Counted from the stretch's first letter, positions 24,295 through 32,993 are shown. The stretch: 64,000 bases of DNA from an uncultured Solobacterium sp. (GCA_900543035.1 UQPV01000001.1:1-64000), one strand, 5' to 3'. The notes: generated by a model from the sequence alone, not told the origin. Translations and numbers: made by a program.

Positions 24295-25980
24295 ATGATC
24301 AAATTCAGTGAACTGCCCATCAGTTCCCGCATCGTCCGCGCCGTGCGCGACATGGGATTTGAAACGGCAACCGAAATACAGGAAAAAGCGATTCCGATCA
24401 TCCTTCAGGGCAGAGATGTCCTGGGCAAATCAAATACCGGCACCGGAAAGACCGCCGCGTTCGGCATCCCGGCCATCGAGACCGCACAGCCGCTGCAGCG
24501 CCATCCCGGCACGCTGATCCTCTGCCCCACCCGCGAGCTCGTCTTGCAGGTGAGCAGCGAACTGCGCAAGTTTGCCAAATATAAAGAAGGCATCCGCGTC
24601 ACGCCGGTCTACGGCGGAGAACCGATCGACTATCAGATCCAGCAGCTGAAAAAGGGAAGCGCCATCGTCGTCGGCACCCCGGGCAGGATCATGGACCACC
24701 TGCGCCGGCGCACTTTGCGGCTGAGCGAGCTGAACATGATGATCTTAGACGAAGCCGACGAGATGCTGAACATGGGGTTCAAGGAAGACATCGAGACCAT
24801 CCTGAAGTCCGTCCCGGAAGACCGGCATCATCAGACCATCCTGTTTTCCGCGACCTGGCCGGAAGCGATCCTGAAGATCACGCAGGAATTTCAGGACGAT
24901 CCCGTCAAAGTAGAGATCTCCTCCACGCAGCGCACCATCGATACGATCGCCCAGTCTTATTATGAAGTCCCAAAAGGACAGAAGGATCTGGCGCTCGAAG
25001 TGCTGCTGGAAATGTACCGCCCCTCTTTATGCATGATCTTCTGCAACACGAAGAAGATGGTGGATGAGCTCAGCGAGACGCTGGGCAAGGCCGGCTATCA
25101 GAGCTCCTGCCTGCATGGAGACATCAAGCAGGAGACGCGCACCAAGGTCATGAACCAGTTCCGCAGCGGCGCTTTCCCGATCCTGATCGCCACAGATGTC
25201 GCCGCGCGCGGCATCGACGTGGATGATGTCGATCTGGTCATCAACTACGACCTCCCTCAGGATGATGAATATTACATCCACCGCGTGGGACGCACCGGAC
25301 GTGCCGGAAAGAGCGGAGAAGCCGTGACGCTCATCTACCCTGCGCAGCGCAGGGACCTCAGCCGCGTCATCTCCTACACCAAGGCGGACATCCGCAGAAA
25401 GCAGTTCCCGGACAGCGAACAGCTGAAGGCATTCAGCCGCCGCCGGTTCATCGATGAGATCAGCGAGGCATGCCGCAAAGGAAGCGATGATGACACCATC
25501 GCGCTCACCTATGAGCTGATGGCGCAGGGCATCGCCCCCTTCAATCTGATCAGCACGCTGATCGCGATGAATTACCGTCCGAAGGACCTCGACACCTCCT
25601 CCCTCATCAAGACGCAGCGCAGGCAGAAGGAACGGATGCGCACGCTCAGCCTGAGCCTGGGGAAACAGGATGGCATCCGCACCGGCCATGTCGTCGCCGC
25701 CATCATCGAGGCATCCGGGATCGACGCCGACGCCATCGGCGCGGTGCATATCCATAACCGCAGCACGAGCGTGGATATCGCTGCCGAGCAGATCGATCTG
25801 GTCGTCAAAAAGATGAAAAAGGCGAAGATCCGCGGCAAGAACGTCCGGGTGAGCCGGGAAGAGAAAGCGGAAAAAGAGCCCGCACAGAAGAAGCGCGCGG
25901 AAAATGGCAAGAAAAAGAACAGATCCAGCGAAAGCCTGAAAAAGAAGAAATTCCGCAAGACCAAAAAAGAGAAGCAGTAA
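24295..25980 (+). CDS. DEAD-box RNA helicase (DeaD/CshA type)
   Basis: 561 residues. ATP-dependent RNA remodelling in ribosome assembly or mRNA decay. Q motif around FSELPISSRI…GFETATEIQ; motif I SNTGTGKT (residues 45-52), motif Ia PTREL, motif II LDEADEML, motif III FSATWPE, motif VI HRVGRTGRAG. A DbpA-type RNA-binding domain follows (about 435-515), then a strongly basic Lys-rich tail of about 45 residues. Monocistronic, with its own promoter and a strong terminator. Confidence 0.92.
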   Translation: MIKFSELPISSRIVRAVRDMGFETATEIQEKAIPIILQGRDVLGKSNTGTGKTAAFGIPAIETAQPLQRHPGTLILCPTRELVLQVSSELRKFAKYKEGIRVTPVYGGEPIDYQIQQLKKGSAIVVGTPGRIMDHLRRRTLRLSELNMMILDEADEMLNMGFKEDIETILKSVPEDRHHQTILFSATWPEAILKITQEFQDDPVKVEISSTQRTIDTIAQSYYEVPKGQKDLALEVLLEMYRPSLCMIFCNTKKMVDELSETLGKAGYQSSCLHGDIKQETRTKVMNQFRSGAFPILIATDVAARGIDVDDVDLVINYDLPQDDEYYIHRVGRTGRAGKSGEAVTLIYPAQRRDLSRVISYTKADIRRKQFPDSEQLKAFSRRRFIDEISEACRKGSDDDTIALTYELMAQGIAPFNLISTLIAMNYRPKDLDTSSLIKTQRRQKERMRTLSLSLGKQDGIRTGHVVAAIIEASGIDADAIGAVHIHNRSTSVDIAAEQIDLVVKKMKKAKIRGKNVRVSREEKAEKEPAQKKRAENGKKKNRSSESLKKKKFRKTKKEKQ

Positions 25981-25982
25981 AA

Positions 25983-26020
25983 AAGAGCCTTCGGGGCGGT
26001 CAGACCACCCGAAGGCTCTT
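25983..26020. terminator. convergent terminator
   Basis: AAGAGCCTTCGGG pairs perfectly with CCCGAAGGCTCTT; T-rich on the minus-strand side, so it mainly ends the operon beginning with the FMN-lipoprotein gene. Confidence 0.85.
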
Positions 26021-26028
26021 GATGTATC

Positions 26029-26283
26029 TTACAGCTGTTTCTCGTATTCTTTCAGCGCATGCGCGATCTGATCCGGGCAGCTGGTCGGCTTTGCGCCGCA
26101 GCGAACGCCTTCAAATGAAGCGATCACCTCATCGATGCGCTTTCCCTCGAGGATACGGGAGATCCCCATCAGATTGCCTGGGCATCCCCCGACGATATCC
26201 ACCTTGCGGATGACATCGTGATCGATGTCAAAGCGCATCTCTCTGGAACAGACCCCTTTCGGCCGATAAATGAACGTCGTCAC
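26029..26283 (-). CDS. TSCPD domain protein
   Basis: 84 residues from a GTG start at 26281-26283 with AGAGGG eight bases upstream; a longer frame exists but is only the shadow of the neighbour. Conserved points: GVCSREM, GGCPGNLMGI and the closing PTSCPDQIAHAL that names the domain. This small stand-alone form belongs to a family of uncharacterised proteins; the cysteines suggest a metal or redox role. It is the last gene of the FMN-lipoprotein/NusG_II/Gx cluster. Confidence 0.8.
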   Translation of the reverse strand: MTTFIYRPKGVCSREMRFDIDHDVIRKVDIVGGCPGNLMGISRILEGKRIDEVIASFEGVRCGAKPTSCPDQIAHALKEYEKQL

Positions 26284-26285
26284 TT

Positions 26286-26789
26286 CTATTCCCTCTCTCT
26301 CTGTAAACGGTTGAGGACCTGGTGGGCCAGCGCGCCGATCAACAGGCCGCTGAGCACGCCGAGCGCGCACAGCAGCGGCAGCAGCGCCTGCATGAAGAAC
26401 TGCCGGTAGATCCAGCTCACGGCGATGACCTGCCCGATGCAGTGGAACACGCTGCCCAGCACGCTGACGCCGTAGATGCTGAAGCAGCGGCATCGGCGGG
26501 CGATGCTCATCGCCGCACAGCTGAGCAAGACGCCGCTCAGCGAAAGCCAGAACGATGTCGCAAACAGCGTGCCCTGCAGCAGCGAGACAAACAGCACCCG
26601 CATGAGGCTGACGGCAAGCATGGCGCGCGCATCATAGAGATACAGCGTGATCAGCGCGATGATATTGGCCAGGCCCAGACGGAATCCGGGCACCGGCAGC
26701 GGGATCACGATGAGCGATTCGACATAATGAAACAGGATGGCCAGCGCACAGAGCATCGTGAAGGTGGTCAGACGGCGTGTCGCGCTCAT
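26286..26789 (-). CDS. Gx transporter family membrane protein (EetB-like)
   Basis: 167 residues, five or six membrane helices, with the family signature near PLPVPGFRLGLANIIALITLY (GxxxGLANI). This family (Pfam Hpre_diP_synt_I) was once tied to heptaprenyl diphosphate synthase. From memory, it includes EetB of the Listeria flavin-based extracellular electron-transfer locus. It overlaps the NusG_II gene by ATGA and follows an FMN-binding lipoprotein gene, which fits such a role. Confidence 0.75.
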   Translation of the reverse strand: MSATRRLTTFTMLCALAILFHYVESLIVIPLPVPGFRLGLANIIALITLYLYDARAMLAVSLMRVLFVSLLQGTLFATSFWLSLSGVLLSCAAMSIARRCRCFSIYGVSVLGSVFHCIGQVIAVSWIYRQFFMQALLPLLCALGVLSGLLIGALAHQVLNRLQRERE

Positions 26790-27154
26790 TGGATCTGCGT
26801 ATCCACGGCGCCTTCCCCGCCGCCCTCGATCTGCACGACCACCTCATTGGGCAGGCAGATGATCGGGGTAGCCGGATCGCTCACATACCCCTGGATCGAA
26901 CAGTAATGATACGGGGAATTCTCTTTTTCGACCCGCACCTTTCCATCCTTCACTTCGATCTCCACCTCGCCCAGCTTTCCATCCACCGCATAGACACCAT
27001 CTTCCTGCAGCGGCACCCTGAGCACTTCCTCTTCTCTGACACTGACGACCACATCGCTGTTCCCCTGTGCGTCATAGGCGAACCACAACGGCACATAAAA
27101 AAGCACACAGCTGATCATGATGACAAGAATGCAAATTTTGTCTGCCCGCTTCAT
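26786..27154 (-). CDS. membrane-anchored NusG domain II protein (EetA-like)
   Basis: 122 residues from the ATG at 27152-27154 with GGAGGA upstream. One N-terminal membrane helix (about 7-26), then an extracellular NusG_II-type beta domain with the family cysteine pair in HYCSIQGY…PIICLPNEVVV. Stand-alone NusG_II proteins are common next to Gx transporters and FMN-binding proteins. I recall this pair as EetA/EetB. The gene overlaps its Gx-transporter partner. Confidence 0.75.
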   Translation of the reverse strand: MKRADKICILVIMISCVLFYVPLWFAYDAQGNSDVVVSVREEEVLRVPLQEDGVYAVDGKLGEVEIEVKDGKVRVEKENSPYHYCSIQGYVSDPATPIICLPNEVVVQIEGGGEGAVDTQIQ

Positions 27155-27206
27155 ATCGTCCTCCAACGACATCAATTATACGTCAGTATGTGCCTTTTTG
27201 AAAGAT

Positions 27207-27605
27207 TTAATTTTCCTTGTCCAGCGCCTGCTGGTATGTCTCGACATATTTCTGGATCGAGATGGTGCATCCGCTGAGCACATCGGCGTTCAATGCCCTC
27301 CCCTGCTCATCATACAGCAGGTCCTGCGCGCCATGCTCCGCCAGATACTCTTCCAGGAAAGCGATCTGTTCATGCCATTCCTTGCCGATGCTGCTCGCGC
27401 GCTTGAGGCCGTATTCCTCTTTCTGCTCCTTTTTGGAGACCCCGCCCTCGGTCTCATCGATGGATACTGAGACGACATCTTCGCCGTTCATCTCGACCTC
27501 GACCTTGATCTCTTCATCGCCGTTTTCGCTGACCGCCTCTTTCTTCACGCTGGCGCTGCATGCGCACAGCAGCGCTGCCGCCATAAGGATTGCCATCTTC
27601 TTCAT
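27207..27605 (-). CDS. small FMN-binding-domain lipoprotein
   Basis: 132 residues. Signal peptide with lipobox LLCAC (Cys about 16), AGGAGG site upstream. The C-terminal domain has the FMN_bind layout and ends with DVLSGCTIS. This matches the D-x-x-(S/T)-G-A-T-x-(S/T) motif, in which a flavin transferase (ApbE) links FMN to the Thr, except that Cys stands in the Ala place. It would carry covalent flavin on the outer face of the membrane. PplA of Listeria is a longer relative with two such domains. No ApbE gene is in the window. Confidence 0.7.
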   Translation of the reverse strand: MKKMAILMAAALLCACSASVKKEAVSENGDEEIKVEVEMNGEDVVSVSIDETEGGVSKKEQKEEYGLKRASSIGKEWHEQIAFLEEYLAEHGAQDLLYDEQGRALNADVLSGCTISIQKYVETYQQALDKEN

Positions 27606-27708
27606 CTTGCAGACCTCCTAGTTCACTGTCTGAATTGTTTCCTCTTTCTCCTTTTCTATACCCGCGCGGAAGAAAGAAATGTCAGAATGAAGCAGGAAGC
27701 CGCGGTAT

Positions 27709-28227
27709 TCAGCCTTTTTTCTCTGTCTCGCGGTATGTTTCGGCCAGCTCTGCATAGTGCGCCGCATTCCAGCGGATCATCTCGATCTGCTCAGGGCGGA
27801 TGGGCTTGACATGAAACGGCGCGCCGATCGCCACCTGATGCGCGGCGACCCGCTTGTCCTCGCTGACCAGCGCGCAGGCGCCCACGATGCTCTCGCTTTC
27901 CACATAAGCGCCGTTGAGCAGAGTGGCCCGCATGCCGATGAGCACATGATCTTCCAGATGCGCGCCATGCACGATCGCGCCATGGCCGATGGTGACGCCG
28001 CGGCCGACCACGACATCATATCCTTTGTCACAGTGCATGATCGTCCCATCCTGCACGTTGCTTCCTTCCCCGATCACGATGCGGCCCGTGTCTGCCCGCA
28101 GGATGCAGCCATACCATATCGAGGCGCCGGAGGCGACATGCACATCGCCGATCAGCACCGCATCCTCTGCGATGAAAGCATCCTCCGCGATCTGCGGAAG
28201 CTTTCCTTTCCATTCTTTCAATATCAT
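27709..28227 (-). CDS. gamma-class carbonic anhydrase family protein (hexapeptide repeat)
   Basis: 172 residues from the second of two close ATGs (AGGTG six bases upstream). A left-handed beta-helix of hexapeptide repeats with a C-terminal helix. The three metal histidines appear in order: MHCDKG, GHGAIVHG (two). The family includes real gamma-carbonic anhydrases and YrdA-like proteins of unknown function; the product may hydrate CO2. Single gene. Confidence 0.85.
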   Translation of the reverse strand: MILKEWKGKLPQIAEDAFIAEDAVLIGDVHVASGASIWYGCILRADTGRIVIGEGSNVQDGTIMHCDKGYDVVVGRGVTIGHGAIVHGAHLEDHVLIGMRATLLNGAYVESESIVGACALVSEDKRVAAHQVAIGAPFHVKPIRPEQIEMIRWNAAHYAELAETYRETEKKG

Positions 28228-28282
28228 TTGCATCACCTGTTCACCGAACATTATAGCATGCGCCTGCGCAGAAAACAGCAGT

Positions 28283-28990
28283 TTATCGGGAAACCGCGTT
28301 CTTCTCCTGGCGGCGGAAGGCACGATACAGCTTGAGAAACGCGCGCTTTTCGATGCGCGAGACATAAGAGCGGGAAATGCCGAGCTCCTGCGCGATCTCC
28401 TTCTGGGTCTGTTCCTTGCGTCCATGCAGGCCGAAGCGCTTTTCGATGATCATCAGCTCCCGCTCATCCAGCAGCGGCAGAAACGCCTGCAGCTGCTTCA
28501 GCCGTTCCTCCAGCACGATCTGCTCACAGACGCTTCGCTGTTCAGGGGCGGCGATCGCGTCCATCAGGGTGATCTCGCTGCCATCCTTCTCATTGGCGAT
28601 CGGCTCATTGAGCGAGACATCCGAAAAGGAATTGCGGTTCTTGCGCAGATACATGAGGATCTCGTTCTCGATGCAGCGGGAAGCATAGGTCGTCAGCTTC
28701 TTCCCCTTTTCCGGCGCAAACGTATCTACGGCCTTGATCAGCCCGATCGTCCCGATGCTGATCAGATCATCGGTCTGGGTCCTGCGGATGTCATACTTCT
28801 TCACGATATGCGCCACGAGCCTGAGATTGTGCTCGATCAGCTGATCGCGCGCATACGCGTCTCCCTTCTGCAGCGCCGCAAGGCAGCGCTCCTCATCTTC
28901 CCGCGACAACGGGCGGGCAAAGCTCTGCGAACGGATATATCCGGTAAAATAAGACATATGAGACAATAGCTCAATCAGCCACGCAAACAT
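28283..28990 (-). CDS. sigK: RNA polymerase sporulation sigma factor SigK
   Basis: 235 residues, uninterrupted. It directs late mother-cell transcription during sporulation. The N-terminal pro-sequence-like segment (FAWLIELLSHMSYFTGYIRSQSF) matches SigK of Bacillus, which is made as a precursor. Region 2 (LIEHNLRLVAHIVKKYDI, DLISIGTIGLIKAVDTF) and region 4 (TQKEIAQELGISRSYVSRIEKRA) are complete. There is no skin-type insertion. The start ATG at 28988-28990 has AGGTGATG upstream. Works with the gerE-like regulator encoded at 8289-8504. Confidence 0.92.
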   Translation of the reverse strand: MFAWLIELLSHMSYFTGYIRSQSFARPLSREDEERCLAALQKGDAYARDQLIEHNLRLVAHIVKKYDIRRTQTDDLISIGTIGLIKAVDTFAPEKGKKLTTYASRCIENEILMYLRKNRNSFSDVSLNEPIANEKDGSEITLMDAIAAPEQRSVCEQIVLEERLKQLQAFLPLLDERELMIIEKRFGLHGRKEQTQKEIAQELGISRSYVSRIEKRAFLKLYRAFRRQEKNAVSR

Positions 28991-29120
28991 TTCATCACCT
29001 GTTTCCACTTTATGCGACAGCTTCCGCGATTATGCGCAGCAAAACGATCCGCGCCGTTTGCTTTCGATTTAATTTTTTGATAAGATAAAATTGTATGTTC
29101 AGTCAATGGGAGGGATCGGT

Positions 29121-29660
29121 ATGAGAAATATCCCCGGCACTGTCTGCCTGATGGGCGCAATGTTCATCCTCTGCGGATGCATGAATCAGGAAGCAGGATC
29201 GGTGAACGAAACGATTCAGGAAAACAATGAACGCATCGGCACGACTGCCGAAACGAACAGCGAGATCACGGAAGTGGACGACATGGACAGCGCGCGTGCC
29301 CTGCTGAGCGAACAGTGGGACATCCAGCAGCCTGGTGCCCTTCCCGAGGGATTCAGCGTCCAGGGCTATTATGTCTATGACCGCAACATGGTGGAGATCC
29401 GCTATCATGACGAAGAAGGGCATGAGCTCTATTACCGCACCAGCACCCGCAGCGGGGACATCAGCGGAAACACGCAGCAATACAGTCAGAAAGAAACGAT
29501 CGATGCCGGTTCCTTCACCGACATCAAGGTAAAAGGAAGCAATGATCTGTGGAATGTGGCAGTCTGGGTCAAGGATGGCATTTCGTATTCCATCACCGAT
29601 GAAAGGGGACTGAACACGGCGGTATTGAGCACCATGATCGAAAGCCTCAGCAGCGAATGA
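29121..29660 (+). CDS. predicted lipoprotein, DUF4367-like
   Basis: 179 residues with GGGAGGG upstream. Signal peptide ends in the lipobox LCGC (Cys about 19). A Glu/Asn/Thr-rich linker leads to a beta-rich domain: GYYVYDRNMVEIRY, TSTRSGDISGNTQQY and VWVKDGISYSITDERGLN. This order resembles DUF4367 domains, which are found on anti-sigma-like and exported proteins. Role unknown. Divergent from sigK, with its own terminator. Confidence 0.65.
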   Translation: MRNIPGTVCLMGAMFILCGCMNQEAGSVNETIQENNERIGTTAETNSEITEVDDMDSARALLSEQWDIQQPGALPEGFSVQGYYVYDRNMVEIRYHDEEGHELYYRTSTRSGDISGNTQQYSQKETIDAGSFTDIKVKGSNDLWNVAVWVKDGISYSITDERGLNTAVLSTMIESLSSE

Positions 29661-29679
29661 ATGTTCGCTGCTTTTTTTT
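29651..29679 (+). terminator. terminator of the DUF4367-like lipoprotein gene
   Basis: CAGCGAA pairs with TTCGCTG around TGAATG (which includes the stop codon), followed by eight T. Confidence 0.85.
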
Positions 29680-29693
29680 GAAATGTTTTTCAA

Positions 29694-29707
29694 TTTAAAC
29701 GCTTACT
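29694..29707. promoter_or_regulatory. cre-like site upstream of the cstA promoter
   Basis: TTTAAACGCTTACT matches 12 of 14 positions of the CcpA consensus TGWAANCGNTNWCA. It lies 33 bases upstream of the -35 box of the T-box transcript, a position compatible with activation. Confidence 0.4.
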
Positions 29708-29739
29708 TACAACTTTTTCAGAAAATGTTTCAAAATCCA

Positions 29740-29768
29740 TTGACACCTTTTCTCCCTTTTTGTAGAAT
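29740..29768 (+). promoter_or_regulatory. promoter of the T-box/cstA transcript
   Basis: TTGACA (29740-29745), exactly 17 bp, TAGAAT (29763-29768). Confidence 0.8.
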
Positions 29769-29784
29769 GTTTCCGTACTCAACA

Positions 29785-30059
29785 TTCAAATGCATCGATC
29801 AGGAAGGGATTTCCCCGCTCCGCTCACAGAGAGCCGCATAAGCTGAGAAACGGCAGCATGGAAGGGAAAGACGATCGCCTGTGAGCAGTGAACTGAACAC
29901 ATACACATGTCAGTAAGGGATCCGCAGTTTCCGCGTTATGGAAAGACACATTGGATATGATGTGGATGAGCGGCAGCAATGCAAGCTGAGTGGTACCGCG
30001 GAAACAGGGTTTTCGTCTTGGCGCAGAATTTTTTCTCACCAAGACGAAGACCCTTTTTT
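29785..30059 (+). ncRNA. T-box riboswitch, probably leucine-specific
   Basis: A transcription-attenuating T-box leader. The AGAGAG motif is at about 29828-29833. Stem I has arms GCTCACAG and CTGTGAGC. The specifier stretch reads GTGAA-CTG-A, placing CTG (Leu) at 29893-29895. The T-box core TGGTACCGCG is at 29991-30000. Then comes a 15-bp terminator stem (GGGTTTTCGTCTTGG 30007-30021 with CCAAGACGAAGACCC 30039-30053) and six T. The bulge TGGT calls for a tRNA with discriminator A, as tRNA-Leu has. Uncharged tRNA should stabilise the antiterminator and switch on the CstA-family gene. The specifier call is the least certain part. Confidence 0.9.
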
Positions 30060-30087
30060 GGATGCTGAGAGAAAGGGAGGAAAGTTT

Positions 30088-31794
30088 ATGAATGGTTTAC
30101 TGTTATTGGGGATCGCCTGCGTCATCCTGATCGCGGCATATCTGCTGTATGGCCGTTATCTCGTCAAGACCTGGGGCATCGATCCCAATGCCGTCACTCC
30201 GGCCGTGGAAAAAGAAGACGGAGTCGATTACGTGCCCAGCAATAAATGGGAGGTGTTCGCGCATCAGTTTTCATCCATCGCCGGCGCTGGTCCGGTCACC
30301 GGTCCGGTCATGGCGATGATGTTCGGCTGGCTGCCGGCATTCCTGTGGATCATCATCGGTGGCATCTTCTTCGGTGCCGTACAAGATTTCGGCGCATTAT
30401 ACGCATCGGTAAAATCACATGGCAAATCGATGGGACAGCTCATCGAGGATCATATCGGTCATACCGGCAGGAAGCTGTTCTTTCTGTTCAGCTGGCTGTT
30501 CACCTTGCTGGTCATCGCCGCGTTCGCGGACATGGTCGCCGGCACCTTCAATGGCTTTTCTGAGTCCGGAGAGGCGCTGCAGCCCAACGCGTCTGCCGCA
30601 AGCATCTCAATCCTGTATGTGTTCGTGGCCATCGCTTTCGGCCTGTTCTTGCGCAAGACAAAGATCAGCGGATGGAAACAGGCCGTGATCGCCATCGCGC
30701 TCATCCTGCTCATGCTGGCGGCCGGCATCGCTTTTCCGGTCTATTTGGGCAAACAGGCATGGATCTACATCGTGTTCGTCTATATCTTCTTTGCCTCCAT
30801 CACACCGATGTGGCTGCTGAAACAGCCGCGTGACTATCTGACCACTTTCTTGTTCATCGGCATGATCGCCGCGGCCGTGATCGGCGTCTTCGTCAGCAAC
30901 CCGACCATCACCACGCCGGCCTTTACTGGCTTTGTCTCTGAGAGCGGCAGCTATTTGTTCCCGACGCTGTTCGTCACGATCGCCTGCGGCGCGGTCAGCG
31001 GGTTCCACTCACTGGTTTCCAGCGAGACCAGCAGCAAGCAGATCCGCAATGAGAAAGACATGCTGCAGGTCGGATACGGAAGCATGCTGCTGGAATCACT
31101 GCTCGCGGTGCTCGTCATCGTCGTGGTCGGCTCGTTGAGCTCCCTGAGCGCCAGCGGCGTCCTCAATGCAGACCTGAGCGCAATGGCTGAAGGCGCAACG
31201 CCGTTCACCCAGTTTTCAGTCGGTGTGACCGGCCTGATCGCGCAGCTCGGCCTGCCGCAGGAATGGGGACTGTGCATCATGACGATGTTCGTCTCCGCCC
31301 TGGCACTCACTTCCCTGGACGCCGTGGCACGCATCGGCAAGATGTCTTTCCAGGAATTCTTCGAAGCGGACAAGAACAAAGAGAGATCACCGCTCATCCG
31401 CTTCCTCACCAACAAATATGTGGCGACCTTCATCACGCTGTTCGCCGGATGGCTGCTCAGCCTGGGCGGCTACAACAACATCTGGCCGCTGTTCGGCTCT
31501 GCCAACCAGCTGCTTGCCGCGATGGTGCTGATCGCCCTCTCGGTATTCCTGAAAGTGACCGGCCGCAAAGGCTTCATGCTGTATTTCCCGATGTGCGCCA
31601 TGCTCATCGTCACGATGTCTTCGCTCGGCCTTTCCATCTACAACATCTGCATGAAGCTGTTCGTCAATGGCGGCTTTGTCTTCCTCACTGACGGCCTGCA
31701 GCTGATCGTCGCGATCCTGCTGGTAGCGCTGGGACTGATGATCGCCTTCTGTTCCGGCAAGAAGCTGGTCACCGCCAAGCAGGAAACTGAATGA
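30088..31794 (+). CDS. CstA-family carbon starvation transporter
   Basis: 568 residues with about 14 membrane helices and an AGGGAGG site. Family marks: FSSIAGAGPVTGPVMA (about residues 65-80), VQDFGALYASVKSHGKS, SGFHSLVSSETSSKQI and SLDAVARIGK. Known members move pyruvate (BtsT/CstA of E. coli) or are implicated in peptide uptake. Control by an amino-acid T-box suggests this one imports an amino acid, keto acid or peptide whose need is signalled by uncharged tRNA. Monocistronic with a strong terminator. Confidence 0.9.
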   Translation: MNGLLLLGIACVILIAAYLLYGRYLVKTWGIDPNAVTPAVEKEDGVDYVPSNKWEVFAHQFSSIAGAGPVTGPVMAMMFGWLPAFLWIIIGGIFFGAVQDFGALYASVKSHGKSMGQLIEDHIGHTGRKLFFLFSWLFTLLVIAAFADMVAGTFNGFSESGEALQPNASAASISILYVFVAIAFGLFLRKTKISGWKQAVIAIALILLMLAAGIAFPVYLGKQAWIYIVFVYIFFASITPMWLLKQPRDYLTTFLFIGMIAAAVIGVFVSNPTITTPAFTGFVSESGSYLFPTLFVTIACGAVSGFHSLVSSETSSKQIRNEKDMLQVGYGSMLLESLLAVLVIVVVGSLSSLSASGVLNADLSAMAEGATPFTQFSVGVTGLIAQLGLPQEWGLCIMTMFVSALALTSLDAVARIGKMSFQEFFEADKNKERSPLIRFLTNKYVATFITLFAGWLLSLGGYNNIWPLFGSANQLLAAMVLIALSVFLKVTGRKGFMLYFPMCAMLIVTMSSLGLSIYNICMKLFVNGGFVFLTDGLQLIVAILLVALGLMIAFCSGKKLVTAKQETE

Positions 31795-31802
31795 TGATCA
31801 TG

Positions 31803-31833
31803 AAAAGATCGGAATCTTTCCGGTCTTTTTTTG
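31803..31833 (+). terminator. cstA terminator
   Basis: AGATCGGAA pairs with TTCCGGTCT (one wobble/mismatch) followed by seven T. Confidence 0.8.
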
Positions 31834-31879
31834 CGCTTGGATCGAAAAAAAAGCCATGACCATCGTCACAGCCTTGCAG

Positions 31880-32944
31880 TCATTCGCTCATGAATGGCTG
31901 ATAATGCAGAGCGAAGCTGATCTTCGTGTTGAGATCCTCCAGGATGATCGCAAAGGCATCCGGATCAAACACGGCCACATCGATATAGGAATAAAACGTC
32001 CCGATCGCCCCGCCGATGGTGTGCGCGATGGACAGCTTCTGCAGCTGCTCATCCAGCCGCTTCTCCATCGTCTGCCGGATCAGCGCGTTCTTTTCATCCT
32101 CATAAGGGTTTTCATAATACAGATAGCCGTATTCGCCGCCTTTGTCCTTGAAATCCTTGCAAGAATCATAATTGCGCTGCAGCACCTCTTCCTGCAGCAG
32201 CGCGTTGGTCGTGATGATGAGCTTCATGTCATTGCGCAGCGTATCGTGCACCGGCTGCTCATTCAGCTTGTACACCATGTAGATGCTCGTCGGATCATGA
32301 TATTCCAGCCAGTCATGCGCGATGATGATATCACAGACGTCTTCATAAAAATTCGGCAGCAGGCAGAAATTCTCACAGTCCGCGGCCGGCTCATCGACCG
32401 CCTCAACGCTTGCGATGCGTGCTTCCAGCTCCAGCTCGCCAAGAAACAGTTCCAGCATATATGCTGACATCTCTCGTTTGCGCTCTTCATCCAGGATATC
32501 CCGATATCCCGGACAATAGACCTGGGCATGCAGGCATTTGTTTTCCTCATCGATCTCATAAAACACGGTAAAATCCGCGCCGGTATACACCTTGTCCTTG
32601 ATGCGCACGGCCGCATTGGCTGCCTTGGAAGTAAAAGGCGGCAGCCAGGCATTGATGATCCAGTCCTCCACGAGCGCGCGCGGAGCGTTCTGCCGGATCA
32701 GCGCGGCGATATACTGGACCGTCTTGTTGGGACCGGTATCCAGCGTAAACTCGAAGAAGCCATCCGCGTTGCGTTCGATCAGCGCCTTGCATCCGCATAC
32801 TTTTTCCAGCATGCCGTCGATCTCGCCGCGCAGTTCCTCCAGCGCGGCCTCATCCTCTTCTTTCAGCGCGCGCTCCAGTTCCCCGCGCAGCTTCATGAAG
32901 CTCTCCCAGAAATACTTTACCCGCATCTTGCAGTTCACAGACAT
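31880..32944 (-). CDS. conserved-looking soluble protein of unknown function
   Basis: 354 residues, acidic, no membrane segment or signal peptide, with a GAGGG site right before the ATG. The N-terminal 50 residues are a charged helical hairpin. The middle is mixed alpha/beta with many aromatics (TVFYEIDEENKCLHAQVYCPGY). The last third contains IAHTIGGAIGTFYSYIDVAVFD. Two Cys-containing spots (KVCGCK, ADCENFC) are not arranged like a known metal site. No family was recognised. It lies just downstream of sigF in the same direction and could be read through from the spoIIA operon, so a forespore role is possible. Confidence 0.65.
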   Translation of the reverse strand: MSVNCKMRVKYFWESFMKLRGELERALKEEDEAALEELRGEIDGMLEKVCGCKALIERNADGFFEFTLDTGPNKTVQYIAALIRQNAPRALVEDWIINAWLPPFTSKAANAAVRIKDKVYTGADFTVFYEIDEENKCLHAQVYCPGYRDILDEERKREMSAYMLELFLGELELEARIASVEAVDEPAADCENFCLLPNFYEDVCDIIIAHDWLEYHDPTSIYMVYKLNEQPVHDTLRNDMKLIITTNALLQEEVLQRNYDSCKDFKDKGGEYGYLYYENPYEDEKNALIRQTMEKRLDEQLQKLSIAHTIGGAIGTFYSYIDVAVFDPDAFAIILEDLNTKISFALHYQPFMSE

Positions 32945-32993
32945 CCCTCTTTCCTTAAGTCAGTACATTATAGCATGATGTCTGCCGCCGTGG

